DNA of 64,000 bases from the NCBI RefSeq assembly GCF_001570725.1, contig NZ_BCNV01000007.1:186001-250000 (forward strand), written 5' to 3'. The notes beneath the pieces were generated by a model. It saw nothing but the letters and a program-made list of their open reading frames with translations. It did no database searches and had not been told where the DNA came from. The translations under genes were made by a program, and so were the position numbers. Of the stretch, positions 54,510 through 62,939 are shown piece by piece. How positions within the stretch are numbered: position 1 is the first letter of the stretch; each line of letters begins with the position of its first letter. This DNA is from Paenibacillus amylolyticus (GTDB lineage: Bacteria > Bacillota > Bacilli > Paenibacillales > Paenibacillaceae).

Positions 54510-56642
54510 TCATCTCGCCAATCGCAACGGTCGAATGGTTACGGCTGCTGTCTTGAACCCAGGCATTCGGCAGAACGGGTCCAGCTCCGGTCGGGTTGCC
54601 CGATTCACATTCTGAACGCCACCCCAATGCATCGGTACGAACAAGGTATCCTCCCGAATGGAATCCTTGATTCGCGAACGAACCGTGAAGCTCCCGTACA
54701 CCGATTGAATCTCGACCCACTCTCCATCGTAAATACGATGACGAGCAGCGGTAGCCGGATGAAGTTCAACGAAGTTCTCCAATTCACGGGCTGCCAGCGC
54801 CGGACTACGATGTGTCTGCACCCCTGTCAGATAATGAGGGAGCACACGCCCATTGGTGAGAATTAAGGGGAATTCCGGTGATATATCATTCCAGCCCGGA
54901 CTTGATTCGAATGTGAATGCGGCTTTGCCGTCCGGGTGAGCGAATCGTTCACCGAACAGTAGTCCTTCTCCCTGATCCTCGAGGGCAGAACACGGCCAAT
55001 ATACCCCTTTCTCGTTACGCAAACGCTCGTAGGTAATGCCATAGTAATCAGCGACTCCACCACGACTCGCCACCCGAAGCTCATTAAAGATATCCTCAGC
55101 ACTGTCATATTCAAAATAAGAATCCTTGCCCAGTTGCGCAGCAATCCGGCATAATATATCCCAATCATCAAGCGTTTCTCCTGGCGCAGGTCGCCCCTGT
55201 TCACGCAGCAGAACACGCCCCTCCAGATTGGTCAGTGTACCTTCATTCTCCATATAAGACGTAACCGGGAGAACCAGATCAGCCATTCGCGCTGTCTCGG
55301 ATAGAAACATGTCTGCCACGATCAGAAAGTCCAGCTTGCGCAGACCTTCTTCCACCAAACGCACATTGGGATTGGATACAACCGGGTTGGAGCCCATCAC
55401 AAGCAATCCCCGAATCTCCTGATCATGAACCTTCTCCATCATCTCATAGGCCGAAACCCCTTTACCCGGTAAACTTGCAGGGTCCACGCCCCAGACGGAT
55501 GCCACATAGGCACGATCAGCTTCATTTTCAATGGAGCGATAGCCCGGCAGCTGGTCAGCCTTTTGCCCATGCTCCCGTCCGCCTTGCCCATTACCTTGAC
55601 CTGTGATGGCACCATATCCGCAGCCTTCTCTGCCAATTTTGCCAGTCGCCAGCACGAGGTTCAGAAAGTGTCTGACGGCCATATGCCCATCTGTCTGCTG
55701 CTCCACACCACGCGCTGTCATGATCATACCGGTCTTTGCCTCACCATAAGCCATCGCCGCCTGACGAATCAGGGCCAGATCCACCCCACATGCTTGTGCC
55801 GCCTGTTCAAGCTGCAGATCAGCCAACCCTTGCATTAATTGTTCGTATCCATGCGTTCGTTCGCCTATAAAATGAGGGTCTGCCAATCCGGCATCCATAA
55901 TCACCTTCAACAGGGTATCCGCTAGCAATGCATCCATGCCCGGCTTCACCTGCAAGTGGAGATCGGCAATGGCTGCAGTTGCCGTCTTGCGGGGATCAAT
56001 AACGATAATGAATGTCCCGTTCTCCTTGGCCTGATTGAAGTAGGGCAACAGGGTAGGTTGGCATTCCGCAATATTGGTTCCTGCGAGTACAATGCAACCC
56101 GCCTTGGGAATATCGGACAGACGGAACGTCAAGCCACGGTCCATCCCGAACACTTTACTGCCAGCTGAAGCTGCAGCTGACATGCAAAACCGTCCATTAT
56201 AGTCGATATACTTCGTACCCAATGCAACCCTGGCAAATTTTCCGAGCAGGTATGCTGTCTCATTGGTCAAAGATCCGCCTCCGTATACTCCGACCGTATC
56301 TGCTCCGTATGAGTCTTTCAATTGCCGAAACCGCTCTGCAATGGTCTGAATGGCTTCGTCCCAGGAACAGGGTTCAAGCTCGCCATTGCGACGAATTAAC
56401 GGATGCATTAATCGTTGCCCACTGAGTGCATGCTGATGAGCATTCATGCCCTTCACACACAGCCTGCCCTGAGAGGCTTCATTCGGAACGCCCTGAACCG
56501 TATACTCACCACGTCGCTGGCCTGCAACAGGTGCAGCCAGTTCTTCAACAGTCATCTTGCATTGCACACTGCAATACGGACACTGGGTTTCCTTTACATA
56601 GAGCCTGGAGGCTGTTGGTTCTGAACTCACGGATAATCCCAT
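54510..56642 (-). CDS. nasC: Assimilatory nitrate reductase catalytic subunit
   Basis: A 710-residue molybdopterin oxidoreductase that reduces nitrate to nitrite in the cytoplasm. The N-terminal CPYCSVQCKM and a later Cys in GRLCVKGMNAH bind a 4Fe-4S cluster. The molybdopterin domains include GGGSLTNETAYLLGKFAR, GTNIAECQP and GSNPVVSNPN, and the C-terminal domain FVPMHWGGVQNVNRATRPELD. Length equals B. subtilis NasC (710). It lies 20 bp after nasB in one operon under an ANTAR-type leader and GlnR/TnrA-like site. Confidence 0.92.
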   Translation of the reverse strand: MGLSVSSEPTASRLYVKETQCPYCSVQCKMTVEELAAPVAGQRRGEYTVQGVPNEASQGRLCVKGMNAHQHALSGQRLMHPLIRRNGELEPCSWDEAIQTIAERFRQLKDSYGADTVGVYGGGSLTNETAYLLGKFARVALGTKYIDYNGRFCMSAAASAGSKVFGMDRGLTFRLSDIPKAGCIVLAGTNIAECQPTLLPYFNQAKENGTFIIVIDPRKTATAAIADLHLQVKPGMDALLADTLLKVIMDAGLADPHFIGERTHGYEQLMQGLADLQLEQAAQACGVDLALIRQAAMAYGEAKTGMIMTARGVEQQTDGHMAVRHFLNLVLATGKIGREGCGYGAITGQGNGQGGREHGQKADQLPGYRSIENEADRAYVASVWGVDPASLPGKGVSAYEMMEKVHDQEIRGLLVMGSNPVVSNPNVRLVEEGLRKLDFLIVADMFLSETARMADLVLPVTSYMENEGTLTNLEGRVLLREQGRPAPGETLDDWDILCRIAAQLGKDSYFEYDSAEDIFNELRVASRGGVADYYGITYERLRNEKGVYWPCSALEDQGEGLLFGERFAHPDGKAAFTFESSPGWNDISPEFPLILTNGRVLPHYLTGVQTHRSPALAARELENFVELHPATAARHRIYDGEWVEIQSVYGSFTVRSRIKDSIREDTLFVPMHWGGVQNVNRATRPELDPFCRMPGFKTAAVTIRPLRLAR

Positions 56643-56662
56643 CTTCCATCCCCGCCTTTCAT

Positions 56663-58768
56663 CTATATATCAGTATGAAGTGTAGCTGCAAGTTCCTTCT
56701 GCAACTGGTCATCCAGCAGCGTTTCCCGAATCGACATGAATCCCAATCGCTCCGTCCATGCCCATAATGGCTCATCATACCAGGCGGTTTGGCGATACCA
56801 TTGAAGGCAGGCTGATGCGAGTTCGGCCGCTTGCACCTCTGTTTCAGCCACCCCGAGCAAGCCACCTTGCTTGACCGGATGCTCTGCATGACCGCCTGCG
56901 TAGATCTCCCATCCAGCTGGTGATGCCAGCAAGCCAATATCTTGCACAAGTGCGCTCACCAATGATCCCGGCCCTGGTGCGACGCCTATATTCACGGGCG
57001 ACGGCATCGCTGCACCAATCCAACTCATACGAAGCTGTGCTGCCAAGCCACCCGCATCCCTCGCATAGGAAGACAACGGGATCTGATCATCCCAGCGCAC
57101 CTGAATCTCTTGGATACTCTCGATTTCTTGATCATGTATCGTTCGAGTGGACACCTGTAAGTAATAGTGAATCACTGGACGACATACCGCGCAGCCAAGC
57201 TCCGAACCCCAACCCAGCTTCTGCAAGATCAAAGGTAGGTCTGTCGCCGGAACAACGATGTCAGCCAGCATTTCCTTCAGTTCTGCATGCCCAAGCTCCG
57301 TACAACTGCATACAGGCATTGGAGCAGGTTTATCCAATGTGGCTACTGCTCCAGTACCCCCGTTATTTTTCAGGTTATGCGTATGTTTCAACAGAGCAGC
57401 CACCATCGGGCGACAGCCACCGCATGAACCTGACGCCTTGGTCTGCTCCTTCACCTGATCTGCCGTTTCCAGGCCCTGTTCCTGAATGGCCTTCATTATC
57501 GCAGCCTTGGTCACATTATTGCAGGCACATACGGTCTCCTGAGCCGGTAATGCCGCAGCAGCCATCTCAGCCGGGTCCGGGGCCCCTTCACGCGGAGCCA
57601 ATTCCACCACATCCGCACCTCGTTGCACCAGTCCAAGCAATGCCGTCCCTTCGGCTGTATCTCCAAATAAAATGGCTCCACGCACTTTGCCAGCCTGCAT
57701 CAGCACCTTTTTGTACGTGCCTCGAATACCATCCAGATGTTGAATTGCGGTCTGCATGCCTTCCCCACTGATATCGCCCGCCGAGAAAACATCAACCCCT
57801 GATACCTTCAGCTGTGAGTAAGGAATAGATCCTTTGTATTCAGGCGTTTCCTGTCCACAGAGCGTACGTGCGAGTACCTTCCCCTGCTCATACAAGGGAG
57901 CCACCAGACCATAACTGATTCCCCGATGTTCGGCACATTCCCCAACTGCGTATATATCCGGTACACTGGTGCGCATATAGTCATCTACCATGATTGCCCG
58001 ATTGGTTGCGATTCCGCTTCGTCTGGCCAGATCCACATTTGGCCGAATCCCTACCGCGACAATGACAACCTGAGCTTCAAGCTTGGAACCATCTGTGAAC
58101 AGCAGCCCCTGGGCCTGCGATCGTCCGGTAATTTTCTGCGTATTTTTGGCCAAAAGAAAGGACATGCCCTGGTCTTCAAGCTCCTCCTGGAGCATCACGG
58201 CGGCCTTCTGATCGAGCTGTCGATTCATAATGTAAGGTGCGTTATGGACCACCACGGCTTCCATCCCCAGATGCAGCAACCCGCGTGCAGCCTCCAGTCC
58301 AAGCAATCCACCACCAATGACTGCAGCCTTTCGATATACTTTGGAATAGTCAGACATACGCGTACAATCATCAATGGTCCGGAAGGACATGACCCGCTCT
58401 TTATCCATTCCAGGAATAGGTGGGATAAACGGTGAAGACCCTGTTGCCAGAATCAGGACATCATACGTTTCCTTTATGCCGGATGCAGTCTCTATATATT
58501 TTCCGCGGGTATCAATTCGGTGTACCGTTTCACCTGTGCATAACCGAATATGATGCTCGGCATACCAGGTCCAATCATTGATAATGATATCCTGTAACGA
58601 ATGCTCACCCTGCAATACCTTCGATAACATGATCCGATTGTAGTTGGGGCGGGGTTCATTGCCGTAAATTACAATCTCATACGTATCAGGCGCCAGTGCA
58701 ATAATCTCTTCAACACACTTCACTCCAGCCATGCCATTCCCGATAATCACCAGTTTGCTTCTGCTCAT
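56663..58768 (-). CDS. nasB: Assimilatory nitrate reductase electron-transfer subunit
   Basis: A 701-residue flavoprotein passing electrons from NAD(P)H to NasC. It begins with a FAD-binding GNGMAGVKCVEEI and NAD-binding GGGLLGLEAARGL domain. Two BFD-type 2Fe-2S segments follow: CACNNVTKAAIMKAIQEQG with SCGGCRPMV, and CSCTELGHAELKE with GCAVCRPVI. The C-terminus ends in a nitrite-reductase ferredoxin-like half domain. The layout matches B. subtilis NasB rather than the siroheme enzyme NasD, since the siroheme Cys set is absent. ATG follows AGGGGG. First gene of the operon. Confidence 0.9.
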   Translation of the reverse strand: MSRSKLVIIGNGMAGVKCVEEIIALAPDTYEIVIYGNEPRPNYNRIMLSKVLQGEHSLQDIIINDWTWYAEHHIRLCTGETVHRIDTRGKYIETASGIKETYDVLILATGSSPFIPPIPGMDKERVMSFRTIDDCTRMSDYSKVYRKAAVIGGGLLGLEAARGLLHLGMEAVVVHNAPYIMNRQLDQKAAVMLQEELEDQGMSFLLAKNTQKITGRSQAQGLLFTDGSKLEAQVVIVAVGIRPNVDLARRSGIATNRAIMVDDYMRTSVPDIYAVGECAEHRGISYGLVAPLYEQGKVLARTLCGQETPEYKGSIPYSQLKVSGVDVFSAGDISGEGMQTAIQHLDGIRGTYKKVLMQAGKVRGAILFGDTAEGTALLGLVQRGADVVELAPREGAPDPAEMAAAALPAQETVCACNNVTKAAIMKAIQEQGLETADQVKEQTKASGSCGGCRPMVAALLKHTHNLKNNGGTGAVATLDKPAPMPVCSCTELGHAELKEMLADIVVPATDLPLILQKLGWGSELGCAVCRPVIHYYLQVSTRTIHDQEIESIQEIQVRWDDQIPLSSYARDAGGLAAQLRMSWIGAAMPSPVNIGVAPGPGSLVSALVQDIGLLASPAGWEIYAGGHAEHPVKQGGLLGVAETEVQAAELASACLQWYRQTAWYDEPLWAWTERLGFMSIRETLLDDQLQKELAATLHTDI

Positions 58769-58807
58769 GGGCTGCCCCCTATCTCTCTCTCACCTGAAAA
58801 TAAACAG

Positions 58808-58838
58808 AAAAATCCCTTCTCCATGATTCGGAAAAGGG
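58808..58838 (-). terminator. Leader terminator of nasBC (attenuator)
   Basis: On the minus strand CCCTTTTCC pairs with GGAGAAGGG around GAATCAT, followed by ATTTTT. It lies between the promoter and nasB. Its 5' arm overlaps the 3' arm of the second hexaloop hairpin (58837-58848) by two bases, so the two structures compete. Confidence 0.8.
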
Positions 58839-58878
58839 CACCGTTGCCTCCGGAATCCACACGCCATTGTGTGGATTC
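58837..58878 (-). ncRNA. ANTAR-type two-hairpin RNA element in the nasBC leader
   Basis: First hairpin (58853-58878): a perfect 10-bp stem GAATCCACAC/GTGTGGATTC with hexaloop AAUGGC. Second hairpin (58837-58848): GGC/GCC stem with hexaloop AACGGU. Both loops have A at position 1 and G at position 4, the signature of targets of ANTAR antiterminators (NasR, EutV, AmiR). A terminator follows. The spacing between hairpins is 4 nt. Confidence 0.78.
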
Positions 58879-58889
58879 ATATTAGATTC

Positions 58890-58929
58890 AGATTAAGGGA
58901 ATCTCAATCATATGTCAACTAAATTAACA
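58890..58929 (-). promoter_or_regulatory. nasBC promoter with GlnR/TnrA-like dyad over the -35
   Basis: On the minus strand TTGACA (58918-58913) is 17 bp from TAATCT (58895-58890; a weak -10), giving a start near 58883, just before the first hexaloop hairpin. TGT-N11-ACA at 58913-58929 (TGTTAATTTAGTTGACA) fits the outer half-sites of the GlnR/TnrA box, and its right half forms the -35. Confidence 0.6.
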
Positions 58930-58975
58930 TCATAAATGTGAAATACGATTTAAAAATGAAATATTTAAAATTGCG

Positions 58976-59016
58976 TGTAATTTTTGTTGACATCTCTATT
59001 TTCTCTTGATTATAAT
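58976..59016 (+). promoter_or_regulatory. Promoter of the nitrate transporter gene with GlnR/TnrA-like dyad
   Basis: TTGACA (58987-58992) and TATAAT (59011-59016) are perfect sigma-A boxes with an 18-bp spacer; the start should be near 59023. TGTAATTTTTGTTGACA (58976-58992) is a GlnR/TnrA-like TGT-N11-ACA dyad whose right half is the -35. The arrangement mirrors that on the nasBC side. Confidence 0.78.
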
Positions 59017-59026
59017 TTGAATCAAA

Positions 59027-59077
59027 ATCACAGTGCTGTGATCAACTCAGATGCGGGAACACAATGACGTGTACCGC
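59027..59077 (+). ncRNA. ANTAR-type two-hairpin RNA element in the nitrate transporter leader
   Basis: First hairpin (59027-59042): ATCAC/GTGAT stem with hexaloop AGUGCU. Second hairpin (59053-59077): GCGG-GA-ACAC / GTGT-A-CCGC stem with hexaloop AAUGAC. Both loops have A1 and G4. The linker is 10 nt, the first hairpin starts a few bases after the predicted transcription start, and a strong terminator follows at 59091. This is the expected form of an ANTAR protein target. Confidence 0.82.
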
Positions 59078-59090
59078 CTGTCGGCAACGG

Positions 59091-59131
59091 GGCCGCAAAT
59101 CGTTCTTATCTGGACGAATTGCGGCCTTTTT
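59091..59131 (+). terminator. Leader terminator of the nitrate transporter gene (attenuator)
   Basis: GGCCGCAA-A-TCGT pairs with ACGA-A-TTGCGGCC (12 pairs), followed by TTTTT. It lies in the untranslated leader, 60 bp before the start codon, after the two ANTAR-type hairpins. Confidence 0.88.
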
Positions 59132-59192
59132 CTGCCTCAACAAGCACATAGACAAATCACGAAGATCTCAATTGGATGAGGAGCGATGTTGG

Positions 59193-60425
59193 ATGATGGA
59201 GAGCAAAAGTTTTTGGAAAAGCGGGCATAAGCCCACCCTCTTCGGGGCGTTTATGTATTTTGACATCAGTTTTATGATATGGGGGATGCTTGGTCCACTC
59301 GCAGTTGTTATTGCATTGGATTATCCGATGACTCCGCTGGAAAAGGCCAATCTGGTCGCATTGCCTATTCTCGGCGGCTCCATCCTGCGCCTTGTGCTTG
59401 GCTTCATGTCTGATTATATTGGTCCGAAACTGACCGCACAGATTGGGATGCTCGTTACCTTAGTTCCTTTGTTACTCGGCTGGCTATGGGTCGACTCTTT
59501 AAGCCAACTGTACGTGGTGGCACTCTTGCTCGGTGTCGCAGGCGCCTCCTTTGCTGCTGCGCTACCTCTAGCAGGCCAATGGTATGGCAAAGAGCATCAG
59601 GGTCTGGCCATGGGTATTGCCGGGGCGGGTAACAGCGGAACCGTACTTGCGACGTTGTTTGCCAATCGCTTGGCTACGCATTTTGGCAGCTGGGAAGTTG
59701 TGTTCGGACTTGCTATTATACCGATCGCTGTCGTATTTATTCTCTTTTCTATCTTTGCCAAAAATAGCCCTAACCGGCCTGAACCCAAGAAATTGTCTCA
59801 ATACGGAAGTCTGCTTAAACAAAAAGATGCCTGGGTATTCTGTGCCTTCTATTGTGTAACCTTTGGCGGTTTCGTTGGATTATGTAACTATCTCACCATC
59901 TTCTTCAACACCCAATACGGACTCTCTCCTGTTCGTGCCGCAGACATTACCACCTTCTGTGTGATCGCAGGCAGTTTCTTCCGGCCTGTTGGGGGGTACT
60001 TGGCGGACAAAATTGGCGGAACCCGCATGCTAACTTTCCTGTACACAGGAGCTTGTATCATGTTGATCGGTGTATCCTTCATGCCACCACTTCCTGTTGT
60101 AGTAGTCATGTTGTTCCTCGGCATGATGTGTCTGGGAGCAGGAAATGGCTCCGTGTTCCAACTGGTTCCCCAACGCTTCGGTAACGAGATTGGTCTAATG
60201 ACAGGTATTGTAGGTGCCGCTGGCGGATTGGGCGGATATGCATTGCCGCTGATTCTCGGTCAACTGTATAGCAGTTATCAATCCTATACACCAGGCTTTG
60301 TCATTCTTAGCCTGATTGCAGCAGCTTCCCTAATCCTTGTTCTCTTCATGCAATCCCGCTGGCGTGTAAGCTGGCTGAGCCGAAGCAACAAAGGCATGGC
60401 TGAATCGACATCCCTCTCGTCCTGA
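59193..60425 (+). CDS. Nitrate/nitrite transporter, NarK/NasA family (MFS)
   Basis: A 410-residue major-facilitator protein with 12 membrane segments importing nitrate for assimilation. The nitrate-signature segments are GIAGAGNSGTVLATLFANRLA (partly quoted; helix 5) and GMMCLGAGNGSVFQLVPQRF (helix 11). LGFMSDYIGPK is the MFS loop 2-3 motif. The start at 59193 (MMESKSF) follows GAGGAG by 9 nt; the frame extends left to 59064, but that part is the attenuator. It is divergent from nasBC under matching controls. Confidence 0.9.
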   Translation: MMESKSFWKSGHKPTLFGAFMYFDISFMIWGMLGPLAVVIALDYPMTPLEKANLVALPILGGSILRLVLGFMSDYIGPKLTAQIGMLVTLVPLLLGWLWVDSLSQLYVVALLLGVAGASFAAALPLAGQWYGKEHQGLAMGIAGAGNSGTVLATLFANRLATHFGSWEVVFGLAIIPIAVVFILFSIFAKNSPNRPEPKKLSQYGSLLKQKDAWVFCAFYCVTFGGFVGLCNYLTIFFNTQYGLSPVRAADITTFCVIAGSFFRPVGGYLADKIGGTRMLTFLYTGACIMLIGVSFMPPLPVVVVMLFLGMMCLGAGNGSVFQLVPQRFGNEIGLMTGIVGAAGGLGGYALPLILGQLYSSYQSYTPGFVILSLIAAASLILVLFMQSRWRVSWLSRSNKGMAESTSLSS

Positions 60426-60489
60426 GGCGTACAACCACTCGGCCGTTAACCAATGGTACGGTGTATGTGGATGATCCTGGATTAACCCA

Positions 60490-60530
60490 AGAACAGCGCA
60501 GCCCGATGGGGCTACGCTGTTCTTTCTGTT
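60490..60530 (+). terminator. Terminator of the nitrate transporter gene
   Basis: GAACAGCGCAGCCC pairs with GGGGCTACGCTGTTC, followed by TTTCTGTTT on the plus strand, 65 bp past the stop. Confidence 0.85.
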
Positions 60531-60547
60531 TAAGGTTGCTTTTTTGC

Positions 60548-61786
60548 TTAAGATGAATATTTTTGAAGAACAATAACGGCATTATGACCGCCAAAACCAA
60601 AGGAATTAGACATCCCAATCCGCAACTCTGCTTTTCTTGCCTCGTTCGGTACATAATCCAGATCACATTCGGGATCTCTCTGCTCTTGATTGATAGTTGG
60701 AGGAATGATGCCATGCCGCAAACTTTGAATAAGTGAGATCGCCTCTGCACCACCTGCTGCACCAAGCATATGTCCCGTCATCGATTTATTTGCCGTAACC
60801 GGAATGTCATAGGCGGCTGTTCCGAAAAGCTGTTTAATGGCTCTCGTCTCGGACAGATCACCCGCCTCCGTACTGGTAGCATGAGCGTTAATCACATCAA
60901 TGTCTTCAGGTCCAATCTGAGCCTCTTTCAGTGATGCTTTCATCGCCAGATATGCACCCCGCCCTTCCGGATGGGTAGCTACCATATGATACGCATCTGA
61001 ACTGGCACCATATCCAATCACTTCGGCAAGAATATTCGCACCTCTTGCCAGAGCATGAGACAGTGATTCCACGACCAGAATTCCAGCGCCCTCCGCCATG
61101 ACAAAACCGTCTCTGCCCGCATCAAATGGACGGCTGGCCGCTTGGAACGCTTCATTTCGTGTAGACAACGCTGTCGCATTACCGAAGCTTGCCAGGGACA
61201 CTTCGGTTACAGCCGCTTCTGTTCCACCAGCAATAATAACATCGGCTCCGCCATGACGAATTAACCGGAAAGCCTCTCCAATGGCTGTATTGCCAATGGA
61301 ACAAGCCGTTACTGGCGACAATGTCGGCCCCCAGCAACCAAACCTCATACTGACCATAGCCGCAGCCATATTGGATATCATCATCGGTACCAGTGTTGGG
61401 CTAACCCGCGCAGGTCCCCGATCTGACAGAACCTTGCCTTGTTCCATTAATGTCTGGATGCCACCTATGCCTGAACCAATATATACACCTACCCGTTCAC
61501 GGTCCAGTTCATCCATCACGAGACCAGATTGCGATACAGCCTGACCCGCAGCAGCAACAGCGAATTGAACGAATCGGTCCATGCGCCTTGCTTCCTTGCG
61601 TCCAAATCGCTCTTCACCATCAAAATCACGGACCACTCCAGCGATTCTGGTTTTGTACGAAGCTGTATCAAAATGCTCTATGGGCGATATCCCTGATCTG
61701 CCCTCAATTAATCCATTCCAGAATGTATCTACATCATTTCCCAAAGGAGAGATGACTCCCATTCCTGTAATCACGACTCGTTCCAT
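60548..61786 (-). CDS. fabF: Beta-ketoacyl-ACP synthase II (FabF)
   Basis: A 412-residue thiolase-fold condensing enzyme that elongates acyl-ACP with malonyl-ACP. The catalytic triad is visible: Cys in PVTACSIGNTAIGEAF (near residue 160), His in NAHATSTEAGD (~300) and His in KSMTGHMLGAAGG (~335). The segment after the Cys (SIGN) differs from the usual ATGT/ATAT, so a specialised acyl preference is possible. The start at 61786 follows AAGGAGG by 6 nt. It stands alone, without fabD/fabG neighbours, and is divergent from an MmyB-type regulator. Confidence 0.87.
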   Translation of the reverse strand: MERVVITGMGVISPLGNDVDTFWNGLIEGRSGISPIEHFDTASYKTRIAGVVRDFDGEERFGRKEARRMDRFVQFAVAAAGQAVSQSGLVMDELDRERVGVYIGSGIGGIQTLMEQGKVLSDRGPARVSPTLVPMMISNMAAAMVSMRFGCWGPTLSPVTACSIGNTAIGEAFRLIRHGGADVIIAGGTEAAVTEVSLASFGNATALSTRNEAFQAASRPFDAGRDGFVMAEGAGILVVESLSHALARGANILAEVIGYGASSDAYHMVATHPEGRGAYLAMKASLKEAQIGPEDIDVINAHATSTEAGDLSETRAIKQLFGTAAYDIPVTANKSMTGHMLGAAGGAEAISLIQSLRHGIIPPTINQEQRDPECDLDYVPNEARKAELRIGMSNSFGFGGHNAVIVLQKYSS

Positions 61787-61884
61787 ATCCATCCTCCTTC
61801 AGCGCTGTTATCTACCTTATTCTTATGCTCTGCCACTAATAGTGCACTTTTGAATATCCTATTACAAGTTGTCAATTATAATAG

Positions 61885-61890
61885 TATAAT
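61885..61890 (+). promoter_or_regulatory. Possible -10 box for the MmyB-type regulator gene
   Basis: TATAAT lies about 35 bp before the preferred TTG start; the -35 17 bp upstream (TTACAA) is weak. It supports a start downstream of 61895. Confidence 0.35.
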
Positions 61891-61924
61891 GACTACCATG
61901 ATAATGAGGATCGAAGGTGATGGA

Positions 61925-62770
61925 TTGAACTACGATGTCAGGCTACAGGCCCTGTCCACTTTTCTGAAAACACAGCGTTCCAAAATTTCACCCGAATCGG
62001 TTGGTTTACCTACTGGAAGTCGGCGCAGAACGCCTGGGCTGAGGAGAGAAGAAGTCTCCCAACTGGCAGGCGTAAGTACAACGTGGTATACCTGGCTGGA
62101 GCAAGGTCGGGATATTCAGGTATCCCATTCCGTGTTGGATAACATTGCTTCAGCACTAAAGCTTACTGCAGATGAACGAAAATATCTGTTTTCGCTCGCG
62201 ATGGAACATCACTCGGAGCTACCCACGCTGGAAGAAGAACCTGTTCAACTGCACCCTTCCCTGCAGAAAATCTTGCAAGAACTTCACCACTGCCCTACCG
62301 TGATCTCGGATAGACGCTGTTACATTGTCGGCTGGAATGATGCAGCCCGGCATGTTTTTATGGATTTTGAACAGATTCCCCTCGAACAGCGGAATATGAT
62401 CAGTCTGTTATTTGATCGAAAGGAGTTTCGCAGGCTCGCGGTGAACTGGGAGGATTTTGTTAGCGGATTTCTGGCGATTTTTCGTGCTTATTATGGTCAG
62501 TATGTCGATGATGAATGGTATAATTTATTTCTGGATGACATGATGAACAGACATCCCGATTTTCATACCCTCTGGAAACAGAGCAGTGTCAGCAGTGCCC
62601 CGGATGTATTAATCGAGTTCAGACATTCCAAAGCAGGCAAAATGTTGTTTGATCTGACCTCGTTGCAGGTTCAAGGCAGCTCCGATCTGCGATGCAGTGT
62701 ATACACGCCGGCACCAGAGACCGCTACCGAGCGCAAACTGATGCGCCTGATTGAGCGTGAAGCTAACTGA
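61925..62770 (+). CDS. MmyB-type XRE-family transcriptional regulator
   Basis: A ~281-residue regulator. The N-terminal HTH (LPTGSRRRTPGLRREEVSQL, AGVSTTWYTWLEQGRDIQVS) and the C-terminal MmyB-like ligand-binding domain (DRRCYIVGWNDAARHVFMDF, FLDDMMNRHPDFHTLW) are typical. Members of this family usually repress an adjacent divergent gene, here fabF. I prefer a TTG start at 61925 (MNYDVRLQAL), preceded by GAAGGTGA; ATGs at 61889, 61898 and 61904 lack ribosome-binding sites. Confidence 0.82.
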   Translation: MNYDVRLQALSTFLKTQRSKISPESVGLPTGSRRRTPGLRREEVSQLAGVSTTWYTWLEQGRDIQVSHSVLDNIASALKLTADERKYLFSLAMEHHSELPTLEEEPVQLHPSLQKILQELHHCPTVISDRRCYIVGWNDAARHVFMDFEQIPLEQRNMISLLFDRKEFRRLAVNWEDFVSGFLAIFRAYYGQYVDDEWYNLFLDDMMNRHPDFHTLWKQSSVSSAPDVLIEFRHSKAGKMLFDLTSLQVQGSSDLRCSVYTPAPETATERKLMRLIEREAN

Positions 62771-62939
62771 TATCTTGGCAAGTATAGAATCGGAGTCTCT
62801 CCCTTCTTGGCGAGTCATGTTGGAATCTTGACCTCCCCCTGTTGCGTGATTTAATTATCAGGGTATACATTATCAGGTATATTAAGCTAACCCATGGATC
62901 TTAGTTCTTCTACACGAAGTGGATTCAGAAAGGAATATC

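Noticed and set aside
59064..59192. N-terminal extension of the nitrate transporter
   Set aside because: This stretch is the leader terminator and carries no ribosome-binding site; the ATG at 59193 follows GAGGAG.
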